Source of the DNA: Mycobacterium sp. MFM001
GTDB lineage: Bacteria > Actinomycetota > Actinomycetes > Mycobacteriales > Mycobacteriaceae
DNA: 36,634 bases
Assembly (NCBI RefSeq): GCF_003402475.1
Contig: NZ_BFAB01000023.1
Coordinates: forward strand, 1-36,634
Reading direction: 5' to 3'
Position numbers and translations under genes: made by a program. The notes under the pieces are model-generated. The model was not told where the DNA came from, ran no database searches, and saw only the letters and a list, made by a program, of their open reading frames with translations. The stretch's first letter is position 1. Each line of letters opens with the position of its first letter. This document shows, in pieces, positions 26,858 to 34,920 of the stretch.

Positions 26858-27951
26858 CCCTTCGGCAGTCCGAGCAGCCGCTCGGCGATGATGTTGCGCT
26901 GGATCTCGGAGGTGCCGCCGTAGATCGTCGCCGCCAGCGCGTCCTGACGTTCGAAAAGAAGGTCGGGGTCGGTGCTCGAGGCCGGACCGGCGGCCGCGGC
27001 GCTCAGTTCCCAAACCCGTTGCAGGGTGACCGATCCGAGCAGCTTGAGGATGTCGGCTTCCGGGCTCTCGCGGCCTTCGAGCTCGTTGTGCAGGGCACGG
27101 TAGCCGGTGGCCCGCAGCGCCTCGGCGTCGGCGAGCAGCGAGCCGAGCTCGGTGTAGACGTCCTCGTCTGGCGCGGCGCCGCGGACCGAGTCCAGGCCGC
27201 GCTGGATCTCGACCCAGTTCATGATCCAGATCATCTGACGCTCATGGTGAAGTGACGCCAGTGCGACGTCCCAGCCGCCGTTGAACGGACCCAGCAGGTT
27301 GGCGACCGGCACCTCGACGTCGTCGAGGAATACCTCGCAGAACGTCTCGTCGGACACCGAGGCCATCCGGATGGGTTCGATTCGCACGCCGGGGGACTGG
27401 AGGTCGAGGATCAAGCAGGAGATCCCGCGATGTTTGGGGGCTTGCGGGTCGGTGCGCGCATACAGGGTGCACCACTGCGAGAGGTGCGCCTGGGTGGTCC
27501 AGATCTTGTGCCCGTTGACGCGGAACACGTCACCGTCGCGCTCGGCGCGGGTGCGCAGCCCGGCGAAGTCCGAACCGGCTTCCGGCTCCGACATGCCCAG
27601 CGCCCACCACTCGTCGCCGCGCAGCACCGGAACCAGCAGCTGGTCGATCTGCTCGGGCGTGCCGAACTGGCGAATCGCCGGCGCAGCGACGTTGGGCCCG
27701 GCGATGTTCGGCAGTTTGGGCGCCGACCGCACGGCCGCCTCGAGCCGTATCTCCATCGCGTCGCGCAGGCCCAGCGACCGCCCGCCGTGCTCCCGCGGCC
27801 AGGTCGGCTGCAGCCATCCCGCCTCGAAGCAGGCCCGCTGATAATCGCGCCGAAGCGCGAGATCCCAACGGTATTCGCGGTAACCCGTGTAATAGTCGTC
27901 CGGCAGAAAGTCGGTCAACCACGCGCTGAACTCGGTTACGTGGTCGCTCAT
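26854..27951 (-). CDS. Acyl-CoA dehydrogenase (FadE-like, alpha-type subunit)
   Basis: 365 residues. Motifs: GMSEPEAGSDFAGLRT near 119-134, GHKIWTTQAHLSQWC, and the C-terminal IYGGTSEIQRNIIAERLLG. The Glu found at the IYEGT position of medium-chain enzymes is Gly, which is normal for isovaleryl-like and many mycobacterial ACADs that place the base elsewhere. It is translationally coupled on both sides by 4-nt ATGA overlaps (27948-27951 and 26854-26857). The likely partner is the 346-residue protein upstream. The N-terminal part (ending in WPREHGG) is of the type seen in actinobacterial steroid and cyclic-acid catabolism, but the substrate is not known. Confidence 0.9.
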   Translation of the reverse strand: MSDHVTEFSAWLTDFLPDDYYTGYREYRWDLALRRDYQRACFEAGWLQPTWPREHGGRSLGLRDAMEIRLEAAVRSAPKLPNIAGPNVAAPAIRQFGTPEQIDQLLVPVLRGDEWWALGMSEPEAGSDFAGLRTRAERDGDVFRVNGHKIWTTQAHLSQWCTLYARTDPQAPKHRGISCLILDLQSPGVRIEPIRMASVSDETFCEVFLDDVEVPVANLLGPFNGGWDVALASLHHERQMIWIMNWVEIQRGLDSVRGAAPDEDVYTELGSLLADAEALRATGYRALHNELEGRESPEADILKLLGSVTLQRVWELSAAAAGPASSTDPDLLFERQDALAATIYGGTSEIQRNIIAERLLGLPKG

Positions 27952-28988
27952 GCCGCGCCCCCGTTGGCGAAGCGGCGGCCCACCGCGTGGTACAGCGCGC
28001 GACTATCACCCAGCGCCGCGGCGCTCTGCCAGGCATGCCGCAGATACAGATGGATGTCGTGCTCCCAGGTCTGCGCGAGGGCGCCGTGCACCTGGACCGC
28101 GGTGCGACAGCAGCCGACCGCCGCGTCGCCCGCGGCCGCTTTGGCCAGCGCTGCGGCTGTCCAGGAGTCGGGGCGGGCGGCGGCCGCGTACGTGAGGCTG
28201 CGGGCTCGCTCCACGGCGACGTAGTTGTCGGCCAGCGCGTGCTTGACACCCTGGAAGGCGCCGATCGGCTTGCCGAACTGATGCCGTGATTTCGCGTGCT
28301 CGACCGAACGGGACAGTGCGGCGCCCGCGACGCCGACCAAGTCGGCGGCGGCAGCGAGAAGCGGTGTGGCTAAAGCGGTTTCGACGTTCATTTTTGCGGC
28401 GGCTATCGGGGTGGTGTCGATGTCGACGTCGGCGAGCGGCTGGGCGGGATCGGTGCACTCGCCCGGTTTGATGGTGACGCCATCGCCGGTTCGTGCCACC
28501 GCGGCCACCACCCCTTCCGGCGTTTCGGCGAGCGTGACGATCAACTCTGCGTTGGGGGCCCAGGGTACGGCGACCGCACGCCCGCGCAGGCGTCCTTGCT
28601 GCAGTGTCATCGGCACACCGGGCAGCCGATGCCCGGGCGCGTGCACGGCCAGGGTGGCGACGACGCCGCCGCTGATGTCGCGCAGGACGTCGTCGAGACG
28701 GGCAGCACGCAGCACGCCCCCGGCGAGCCCGACGCCGGACAGCAGCGGGATCGGCGCAATGGCCGCTCCGCACTCTTCCAGCACGACGACCAAGTCGAGG
28801 GGGCCGAAGTCGGAGTCGGGGGCCGCGAGTTCGGTCCAGCCGAGGTCAACGACCGTCTTCCATACCGTGCGCCAGCACTCGGGATCGGTCATCGCCTGCC
28901 GGGCAACGCCGGGTGGGCACTCGGCGCGCAGCACGTCACGCACGCTGTCGCGCAGCGCCAACTGACCAGAATTCAGCCCCACATCCAT
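27948..28988 (-). CDS. Acyl-CoA dehydrogenase-like protein, beta-type subunit (first gene of operon)
   Basis: 346 residues. It has an ACAD N-terminal helical region, a degenerate middle domain without the EPEAGSD motif, and the C-terminal motif SRHQFGKPIGAFQGVKHALAD near 236-256. No GTSEIQR motif is present. These losses fit a non-catalytic partner in an alpha2-beta2 ACAD. It is the first gene of the five-gene minus-strand operon; its promoter must lie in the 70 bp before the divergent LLM gene, which contain a tandem TAGCA motif (28994-29024). Confidence 0.85.
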   Translation of the reverse strand: MDVGLNSGQLALRDSVRDVLRAECPPGVARQAMTDPECWRTVWKTVVDLGWTELAAPDSDFGPLDLVVVLEECGAAIAPIPLLSGVGLAGGVLRAARLDDVLRDISGGVVATLAVHAPGHRLPGVPMTLQQGRLRGRAVAVPWAPNAELIVTLAETPEGVVAAVARTGDGVTIKPGECTDPAQPLADVDIDTTPIAAAKMNVETALATPLLAAAADLVGVAGAALSRSVEHAKSRHQFGKPIGAFQGVKHALADNYVAVERARSLTYAAAARPDSWTAAALAKAAAGDAAVGCCRTAVQVHGALAQTWEHDIHLYLRHAWQSAAALGDSRALYHAVGRRFANGGAA

Positions 28989-28993
28989 AACAC

Positions 28994-29024
28994 GCCTAAC
29001 ATAGCAAAGATAGCAATACTAGGC
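28994..29024. promoter_or_regulatory. Candidate operator of the ACAD operon / LLM gene
   Basis: GCCTA (28994-28998) and TAGGC (29020-29024) form an inverted pair flanking two direct TAGCA copies at 29002-29006 and 29011-29015 (9-bp period), followed by ATA. The same TAGCA-N4-TRGCA arrangement occurs at 31455-31468, upstream of the GntR regulator. It lies between divergent genes starting at 28988 (-) and 29059 (+). Confidence 0.5.
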
Positions 29025-29058
29025 AGCAGCAGCGCCTCGCTCCGTATGGTGGTCAGCC

Positions 29059-29880
29059 ATGACCGAGTGGTATGTGTTCCTGCCGCAGGTGCGATTACCG
29101 ATCGCCGACATCGTCGAGCGGACGCGCCACGCCGAAGCCAGCGGGTTCGACGGGATCGCGTTCATCGACCACCTCGAGGCGCCCGGCCTGCCCGACGAAA
29201 GTATCTGGGAGGCAATGGGTATCGCCGCCTGGGTGGCGGCCAAGACAGAGCGGCTGCGGATCGGGCACCTAGTACTCTGCGACGCATTCCGTCATCCCGC
29301 GGTGCTGGCCAAGCAGGCGGTCACGTTGTCGGCGGCATCCGGCGGGCGATTCGAGCTCGGCCTCGGCTCCGGCTCCTGGCCCGACGAATTCGCCAAATTC
29401 GATGTCGGCCAGCAGGACCCGGTGGCGCGGGTCGAGCAGCTGGGGCGTCATCTCGATCTGCTCACGCAGTATTGGGAAAGTCAGCACCCCCGGCCGCCGC
29501 ACCCGATACCGCTGATCCTCGGCGGAACCGGACGCCGGACGATGGAACTCGTTCGCCGACACGCCGATTGGTGGAACGTGCCCGCCAATCACCTCGATCG
29601 GCTGCCGCGGTTGATCCCGTCCGCCGGCTCGGCGCGGGTGTCGGTGCAACAGATGGTGGGCTTCGTCCGGCAAGGCGCCGACCCGAAGACGGTGCGCGAG
29701 GTCAGCACCCGGCGATTCGGATACCTGGGCAACGGTCTGGTCTGCGGCGACGCCGGTCAGCTGGTCGAACACTTCGCGGGTCTGGCCGCCCAGGGCGTCG
29801 AGCGGTTCTACGTGTGGTTCGCCGACTTCGCCGCCCCGGAATCGCTGCACGAATTCGGCGAAACGGTTATCAAGGCCTAG
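29059..29880 (+). CDS. LLM-class (luciferase-like) flavin/F420-dependent oxidoreductase
   Basis: 273 residues with the bacterial-luciferase TIM-barrel layout: an N-terminal strand MTEWYVFLPQ, FDGIAFIDHL (about 31-40), RLRIGHLVL, HPAVLAKQAVTLSAASGGRFELGLGSG (about 78-104), then ILGGTGRRTMELVRRHADWWN. Mycobacterial members usually use F420 or FMN to oxidise or reduce alcohols, aldehydes or enoyl compounds. The closely spaced, divergent arrangement with the ACAD operon and the shared operator suggest a step in the same catabolic route. Its exact reaction is not predictable. It converges on the SDR gene with 3 nt between stop codons. Confidence 0.88.
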   Translation: MTEWYVFLPQVRLPIADIVERTRHAEASGFDGIAFIDHLEAPGLPDESIWEAMGIAAWVAAKTERLRIGHLVLCDAFRHPAVLAKQAVTLSAASGGRFELGLGSGSWPDEFAKFDVGQQDPVARVEQLGRHLDLLTQYWESQHPRPPHPIPLILGGTGRRTMELVRRHADWWNVPANHLDRLPRLIPSAGSARVSVQQMVGFVRQGADPKTVREVSTRRFGYLGNGLVCGDAGQLVEHFAGLAAQGVERFYVWFADFAAPESLHEFGETVIKA

Positions 29881-29883
29881 CGC

Positions 29884-30594
29884 TCACCGTTGGCGGCGGC
29901 GGGCCTCGGTAGGCACCACGGGTTCGCGGGCGAACGGGCCGCGGCGCACGGCGTTCAGCCGGATCTCCGGCAGGTCCACCGACGGGTCCACGGTGTCCAG
30001 CCACGCGACCGCCTCGGCGACGTCGGCGACCTGGATCGCATACATTTCAAACGGAACATCTTGCAGCATCTCGGTTTCCACCGGCCCCGGCGTCACGATG
30101 TGCACGGCGATGCCGTCCCGGTCGACCTCCAGAGCCAGCGCGCGGGCGAACGCGTTCATCCCGGCTTTGGACGCCGAATAGGCGGTGCGGGCCATCATCG
30201 GCTCGTGCGCCGCCGACGACGAGATGAACACCAGCCTCGAGCCGGCACGCATCCGCGGCAACACCGCCGCGGTCACCACGAAGCACGAATCCAGGTTGGC
30301 CGAAATGATCGCCTGCCACTGCTCGAAGGTCTGCTTGCGCGCGTAGGTGCCGCCGAGTGTGCCAGCCGCGTGCACGACGAGATCGATGGTCTCCAGCGCG
30401 CTTATCGCCTGCTCGAACCCGACCGGATCCGACGCGTCGGCCACCAGGTAGCGCGCGCCGATCTCCTCGGCCGCCGTGCGCAACGGGCCTTCGCGTCGCG
30501 CCGAGAGCACCACGTCGTAGCCGCGTTCGCGCAGCTTTGCGGCGCAGGCCTTTCCGATACCGCCGCTGCCGCCGGTGACGAGGGCGGTTCTCAC
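29884..30594 (-). CDS. Short-chain dehydrogenase/reductase (SDR)
   Basis: 236 residues of the classical SDR fold: NAD(P) motif TGGSGGIGKA (about 8-17), HAAGTLGG near the NAG position, a catalytic Ser in FISSSAA, YSASKAG (Tyr and Lys of the active site), and PGPVETEM. It should interconvert an alcohol and a ketone with NAD(P)(H), perhaps a 3-hydroxyacyl-CoA step. The GTG start at 30594 overlaps the TGA of the GntR gene by 4 nt (GTGA), so the two are coupled. A longer in-frame start (to 30849) would lie inside the regulator gene and has no SDR similarity. Confidence 0.9.
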   Translation of the reverse strand: MRTALVTGGSGGIGKACAAKLRERGYDVVLSARREGPLRTAAEEIGARYLVADASDPVGFEQAISALETIDLVVHAAGTLGGTYARKQTFEQWQAIISANLDSCFVVTAAVLPRMRAGSRLVFISSSAAHEPMMARTAYSASKAGMNAFARALALEVDRDGIAVHIVTPGPVETEMLQDVPFEMYAIQVADVAEAVAWLDTVDPSVDLPEIRLNAVRRGPFAREPVVPTEARRRQR

Positions 30595-31406
30595 GGCCCG
30601 GGCCGCGGGCGCGACAACGCCTGCGGTGACAGCGCATAGATGCGTTGGTCGCTTCGGCCGGCCAGCACGTGGCTTTGGGTGTCGGTGAGATGCCGCGCGG
30701 AGATGCGCCGCGCCCGCTCGACGTCGCCGGCCTCGATCATCTCGGTGAGTTTGACATGCGTGTTGAGCGCGGCGCGACGCTGACTCAGCGACGGATACGT
30801 GCCGCGCGCCGCGCTCTCGTCTGCCCATTGCTGTTCGTGGCTGCTCCACAGCGTCTCGAGGGTGCCGACGACGGCGATGATGGTGCGGTTTCCGCAGCCG
30901 CGCACGACGAGATCGTGGAAGCGGCGGCCGATTTCGGTGAATTCTGGCCCGTCGTCCAGATGTTCGGCCATCGCGTCGTTGACCTGCTTGAGCTCAGGCA
31001 CCAACGTATCGGCGCGATCGGGCCGTTGGGCGGCCAGTGCAGCGCATGCGGGTTCGAGTTCGAGCAATGCCGCGCCCAGATCGGCGACGCCGACTGACTC
31101 GCTTTGCAGCAGTAGGCCCAGCATGTAGGCGGCGCTGGTCTTGGCCGGCGCGTGGACGACGGCGCCGCCACGGTTGCCGCGCCGCACCGACACCAGGCCT
31201 TCGGTCTCCAGGATTCGCAGCGCTTCCCGCAGCGAGACGAGGCTGACATTGAACTGCTCGACGAGCACTTCCTGGCGCGGCAGCAGGTCGCCATCGGCCA
31301 ATTCGCCATCGATGATCTGACGGCGCAACTCGTCGGCGACGATTTCGGCAATCCGCGGCGCCGACAGCCGGCGTCGTGCCTCGGGTCCAATTCCCAGTGC
31401 AGTCAT
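30591..31406 (-). CDS. GntR-family transcriptional regulator, FCD (FadR) subfamily
   Basis: 271 residues. The N-terminal winged helix-turn-helix (about 15-85) includes QIIDGELADGDLLPRQEVLV, SLREALRILETEGLVSVRRG and GGAVV. The C-terminal all-helical FCD ligand domain (about 100-240) keeps several His and Asp residues (FHDLVVRG, NTHVKL, ARHL) that usually bind a metal and the acid ligand. Regulators of this group commonly repress acyl-CoA or organic-acid catabolism genes and dissociate on ligand binding. It is co-transcribed with the SDR and divergent from the CoA-transferase; a candidate operator lies between them. Confidence 0.93.
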   Translation of the reverse strand: MTALGIGPEARRRLSAPRIAEIVADELRRQIIDGELADGDLLPRQEVLVEQFNVSLVSLREALRILETEGLVSVRRGNRGGAVVHAPAKTSAAYMLGLLLQSESVGVADLGAALLELEPACAALAAQRPDRADTLVPELKQVNDAMAEHLDDGPEFTEIGRRFHDLVVRGCGNRTIIAVVGTLETLWSSHEQQWADESAARGTYPSLSQRRAALNTHVKLTEMIEAGDVERARRISARHLTDTQSHVLAGRSDQRIYALSPQALSRPRPGP

Positions 31407-31446
31407 CCCATCTCGGCAGCGGCGCAGGACAGAGCGGCAACCATTC

Positions 31447-31476
31447 GGCTATCTTAGCAGTAATGGCACAATAGCC
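31447..31476. promoter_or_regulatory. Candidate GntR operator between regulator and CoA-transferase
   Basis: GGCTAT (31447-31452) and ATAGCC (31471-31476) are an inverted pair enclosing TAGCA (31455-31459), four bases, then TGGCA (31464-31468) and ATA. This matches the motif at 28994-29024. The site ends 3 bp before the GTG of the CoA-transferase, so binding there would block a leaderless or near-leaderless transcript. The 73-bp divergent gap holds no other obvious element. Confidence 0.5.
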
Positions 31477-31479
31477 AGG

Positions 31480-33849
31480 GTGAACGGCGGACCGACACCG
31501 TTGCGCGACCTGCGCGTCGTCGAGATCAGCGACCGCATTGCCGGCAGCTACTGCGGCAAGCTGCTGGTCGACGTCGGCGCGGAAGTGCGGAAAATCGAGC
31601 CGCCGCAAGGAGATCCGTTGCGACGGTTTACGGCAAGCTGCTCGCCGGCCTCCACGGATTCACCGCTGTTCTGCTATCTCAACGCCGGCAAGCGCAGTCT
31701 GACGTGCGCGCCCGATTCCGAGCGGTACCGCGCCGAGCTGGCCGGCGCCGACGTCGTGGTGGTCACCGCCAGCCGCTCGCGGGCCGCCGAACTCGCCGTC
31801 GACCCACAGGCGTTGCTGGCCGAGTGTCCCCAGGCGATCGTCGTGACGATCTCCGACTTCGGCTGGGCGGGGCCCTATAACGACCGCGCCGCAAGCGAAT
31901 TCACCTTGCAGGCCTGGGCCGGGTCGACCGGCTTCCGCGGCGACCCGGCCGGTCCGCCGATCGCGATCGGCGGCGACCTGGGGGAGTACATGGGCGGCGC
32001 GTTCGCGGCGTTCGGCGCGCTGGCGATACGCCGCCGCGTCGAGGGCGGCGGCCCCGGCGAACACCTCGACCTGTCGATGCTCGAGGCGATCACGCTGATG
32101 CAGAGCAGCGAATGGCTGCACTCGCAGCTGTTGCGGGTTCCGCCGGTTACCCGCACCGTCGAGGTGCCGTCGATCGAGCCGGCCAAGGACGGCTACGTCG
32201 GGATCACGATGGTCACCGGCCAGCAGTGGCTGGACTTCGCCGCGATGGTCGAATGCCCCGAGCTGACCGAGATCCCCCAGTTGCGATTCCAGATCGGCCG
32301 TTGGGAATACCGCGATTTCATCCGCGAGCGGATCGGCCCGTGGCTGTCCGAACGTACCGTCGACGAGATCGTCGAACTCGGTCAGTTGTTCCGGCTGCCG
32401 ATCGCGGCGCTGGGCAACGGCTCGACGATCCGCGACATGGCCTACATGAGGCAGCGCGGCGTGTTCGTCCGCAACCCGGCCGGCTTTCATCAGCCCCGCA
32501 CCCCGTGGCTGATGTCGCGGTGCCGTCCCGCGCCGCTGCGCAGTGCCCCGACCCTCGGTGAAGCTGACATCGAAACCCCTTGGGGCCAGCGCGAATCCGC
32601 GGTCACTAAGCCGCAGCGCCGACTGCCCCTCGACGGCGTGCGCATTGTCGACCTGACCGCGTTCTGGGCCGGCCCGGCCGCCACGCATCTGCTTGCCGCG
32701 TTCGGCGCCGACGTCGTCAAGGTCGAGTCCATCCAGCGCCCCGACGGCATCCGCTACTCGGGCGGAATGCGCACCGATGTCGACGACTGGTGGGAGTACG
32801 GCTGGGTCTTCCACGCCATGAACACCAACAAGCGGTCGGTGACATTGGATCTGGGATCCGACGACGGCCGTCGTCTCTTCATGTCGCTGGTGGCTGACGC
32901 GGATGTGGTAATCGAAAATTTCTCGCCGCGGGTGATGGACCACTTCGGGCTTACCGCCGATGCGCTGCTGGCGGTGAATCCCCGGCTGGTCGTGGCACGG
33001 ATGCCGGCGTTCGGACTGGACGGCCCGTGGCGCGACCGGGTCGGTTTCGCGCCGACGATGGAGCAGATCGCCGGCCTGGCCTGGGTGACCGGGCTGCCGG
33101 ACGGTCCGCCGGTTGCGCCGCGGGGTGCCTGCGACCCACTGGCCGGGGTCCACGCCGCGTTCGCCGTGCTGGCGGCGCTGGATCACGCCGCGCGGACTGG
33201 CGAAGGGCAACTCATCGAGCTTCCGATGATCGAAACGGTGTTGCAGGCCACCGCGATTCAGCCGATGGAAGCAGAGGTCTTCGGTGTCACGCTGAGCCGG
33301 CGGGGCAACCGGGGACACGGCTCTGCCATCCAGAATCTGTACCGCTGCGCCGGTGACGACGATTGGGTCGCCGTGACCGTGGGCACCGACGAACAGTGGC
33401 GTGCGCTGGTCGTGCTGATGGGCCGGCCGTCCTGGTGCGACGAAGCGCGCCTTGACACCGTGGCCGGCCGATGTGACTGCGCCGACGACATCGATCGTCG
33501 GCTGGTGGCCTGGTTCGTCGGCCAAGAGCTGGCCACTGTGGTGGAAAGCCTTGCTGCAGTGGGGATTCCCGCCGCACCGGTGGTGTCGCCGTCGCTGGTG
33601 ACGGACAACCCGCAACTGAATGACCGCGGGTTCTTCGAGACGCTGGAACATTCCCGGATCGGCACGGCACGGTATCCGCGCCCGCCGTTCGCGCCGCTTG
33701 CCGGGCACTCGCGGTGGCTGCTGCGTCCACCGCCCACCCTTGGCGAGCACAATGCCGAGATACTGCGCGGCGTGTGCGGGCTGGACGACGCGGCGCTCAC
33801 CCGGCTGGCATCAGCCGGGGTGATCGGGACCAGGCCCCAGGGGGTATGA
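31480..33849 (+). CDS. Double-domain class III CoA-transferase (CaiB/BaiF family)
   Basis: 789 residues made of two CaiB-like halves. The first begins LRDLRVVEISDRIAGSYCGKLL, the second (near 385) LDGVRIVDLTAFWAGPAATHLL. Each half has an acidic residue at the expected active-site position: Asp166 in AIGGDLGEYMGG and Asp552 in RGACDPLAG. Most family members are single-domain dimers of about 400 residues that transfer CoA between carboxylic acids; fused forms occur in actinobacterial catabolic clusters. The GTG start at 31480 sits right behind a candidate operator. It converges on the GAP-like gene with a 6-nt gap. Together with the ligase and ACADs it suggests breakdown of a carboxylic acid as its CoA ester. 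Confidence 0.9.
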   Translation: MNGGPTPLRDLRVVEISDRIAGSYCGKLLVDVGAEVRKIEPPQGDPLRRFTASCSPASTDSPLFCYLNAGKRSLTCAPDSERYRAELAGADVVVVTASRSRAAELAVDPQALLAECPQAIVVTISDFGWAGPYNDRAASEFTLQAWAGSTGFRGDPAGPPIAIGGDLGEYMGGAFAAFGALAIRRRVEGGGPGEHLDLSMLEAITLMQSSEWLHSQLLRVPPVTRTVEVPSIEPAKDGYVGITMVTGQQWLDFAAMVECPELTEIPQLRFQIGRWEYRDFIRERIGPWLSERTVDEIVELGQLFRLPIAALGNGSTIRDMAYMRQRGVFVRNPAGFHQPRTPWLMSRCRPAPLRSAPTLGEADIETPWGQRESAVTKPQRRLPLDGVRIVDLTAFWAGPAATHLLAAFGADVVKVESIQRPDGIRYSGGMRTDVDDWWEYGWVFHAMNTNKRSVTLDLGSDDGRRLFMSLVADADVVIENFSPRVMDHFGLTADALLAVNPRLVVARMPAFGLDGPWRDRVGFAPTMEQIAGLAWVTGLPDGPPVAPRGACDPLAGVHAAFAVLAALDHAARTGEGQLIELPMIETVLQATAIQPMEAEVFGVTLSRRGNRGHGSAIQNLYRCAGDDDWVAVTVGTDEQWRALVVLMGRPSWCDEARLDTVAGRCDCADDIDRRLVAWFVGQELATVVESLAAVGIPAAPVVSPSLVTDNPQLNDRGFFETLEHSRIGTARYPRPPFAPLAGHSRWLLRPPPTLGEHNAEILRGVCGLDDAALTRLASAGVIGTRPQGV

Positions 33850-33855
33850 CGGGCG

Positions 33856-34590
33856 TCAGACGATGCCGGTGCCCTGGGCCACCTGTGAAAGCCCGACCAC
33901 GGTGAAGATGGCTATCAGAACCTGCTGACGGTGCGCCTCTGCCCAGTCGTGCAACCGCCGCAGCACCGCTTCGGTTTTCGCCGGCGCGGCCAGATAGGCG
34001 ACGAGGATGACCTCGACAGCCGCATACATCCCGACGAGGAACACGATCGCGGCGCTGACCTGCGTGCCGATTGCGGCTCCCGACGCCACGATGATTGCGG
34101 CCACGAAGAGAACCCCGTCGATCGACACCGATACAAGGCCGATCACCCACGCGACCCACAACGACCCGCTCTCCCACGCATCCTGGGCGCGGTCCAACAG
34201 TCGCTGAATTGCGATCGGCGTATTCGAGTCCGACGTGCCAGTGGACGTGTTGCCGTCCGGCGCCGCCTGACGTGCTCGCTGGCGCGCGAAGAAGCGCACC
34301 GTCATCAACGCAGCGATCGACAGCGCGACCACACCGATCCCGATCTGAATGTGGCGGCCAGTGGAATTTGTGGCCGGGCCGGCCGGATCTTGCCCGAGCG
34401 ATCGAGACAGCGTCGCGTGCAGCAACAGCAGCGGAAGCAATAGGAGGGGAACAGTCACCATCAGGCCGCCGGCCCAGTACGCCAGCAGGTTTTGCACAGG
34501 CCGTGGCCGGGAGATCATCAGGAGGGTGAGGCCGAGACGGACCGGGTTCAGCGTCGCCAGAAGCGCCAGTCCCAGCACCGAGCCCCACAT
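33856..34590 (-). CDS. GAP/Sap-family membrane protein (lipid-addressing protein)
   Basis: 244 residues with about six transmembrane segments (roughly 3-26, 32-58, 76-97, 142-170, 173-198, 222-240) and a hydrophilic loop near 105-135. The N-terminus MWGSVLGLALLATLNPVRLG and the following SRPRPVQNLLAYWAGG match the form of Gap, needed for surface transport of glycopeptidolipids in mycobacteria, and Sap, its sulfolipid counterpart. ATG 34590 was chosen over an in-frame ATG at 34635 because family members begin MWG. It is divergent from the NRPS starting at 35348, as expected for an export partner of its lipopeptide. Confidence 0.8.
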   Translation of the reverse strand: MWGSVLGLALLATLNPVRLGLTLLMISRPRPVQNLLAYWAGGLMVTVPLLLLPLLLLHATLSRSLGQDPAGPATNSTGRHIQIGIGVVALSIAALMTVRFFARQRARQAAPDGNTSTGTSDSNTPIAIQRLLDRAQDAWESGSLWVAWVIGLVSVSIDGVLFVAAIIVASGAAIGTQVSAAIVFLVGMYAAVEVILVAYLAAPAKTEAVLRRLHDWAEAHRQQVLIAIFTVVGLSQVAQGTGIV

Positions 34591-34827
34591 GGCCGGAACA
34601 CTACGCTCCCCAAACCTTGTGATGCTCCCGCACATTCGGGCGTGGGCATGTGGTTTAGGACGGCGTCGGCACGGGTACCGCTGCCTTAGTTCCGGTGGGC
34701 GCGTTGCACCGAAGTTGTTGCCGGTAGCGGCTCAGGCATCGACATATTTCGCGCGACGACCGATGAGGGCCGCGTAGGGGAGGAGCCGATAGTGGGCGTA
34801 TGCCGAGTCACGTTGAATTCGTCGAAC

Positions 34828-34866
34828 AGGGCGGACCAGCTTTTTTAGGTGGTTCGCCCTTTTCTT
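34828..34866 (+). terminator. Terminator-like hairpin in the NRPS leader
   Basis: AGGGCGGACCA (34828-34838) pairs with TGGTTCGCCCT (34850-34860): 11 base pairs with one G-U, an 11-nt loop, then TTTCTTG. This has the form of an intrinsic terminator reading rightward. No plus-strand gene precedes it nearby, so it would act on an NRPS leader transcript, if that starts upstream, or insulate the NRPS from read-through. Confidence 0.5.
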
Positions 34867-34920
34867 GTCTTACATACGACGAATAACTTCGTTCTTGTGT
34901 GACATGCGACGAGTTAGTGA
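34861..34920. repeat. Tandem imperfect 30-bp direct repeat
   Basis: Two adjacent 30-bp copies (34861-34890 and 34891-34920) share TTCTTGT, ACAT, CGACGA in register; about two thirds of the positions agree. It sits directly after the hairpin in an AT-rich patch. It may be a pair of regulator sites; no known motif is recognised. Confidence 0.5.

Noticed and set aside
26858..27013. Longer N-terminus for the 384-residue ACAD
   Set aside because: It would overlap the neighbouring ACAD gene by about 160 bp, and the added residues have no family similarity. The ATGA overlap at 26857 fits the operon pattern.
30595..30849. Longer N-terminus for the SDR protein
   Set aside because: The extra 85 residues lie within the GntR coding region and lack similarity; SDR proteins start just before the TGGSGGIG motif, as with GTG 30594.
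34825..34840. T-box-like string (AACAGGGCGGACC compared with AGGGTGGNACC)
   Set aside because: The conserved T is replaced and a base is missing, and the upstream region shows no convincing Stem I with a specifier loop. The simple hairpin explains the sequence better.
34880..34893. Partial match to a loxP half-site (ATAACTTCGT)
   Set aside because: Only 10 bases match, there is no second inverted arm and no 8-bp spacer; it falls within the tandem 30-bp repeat and is chance.
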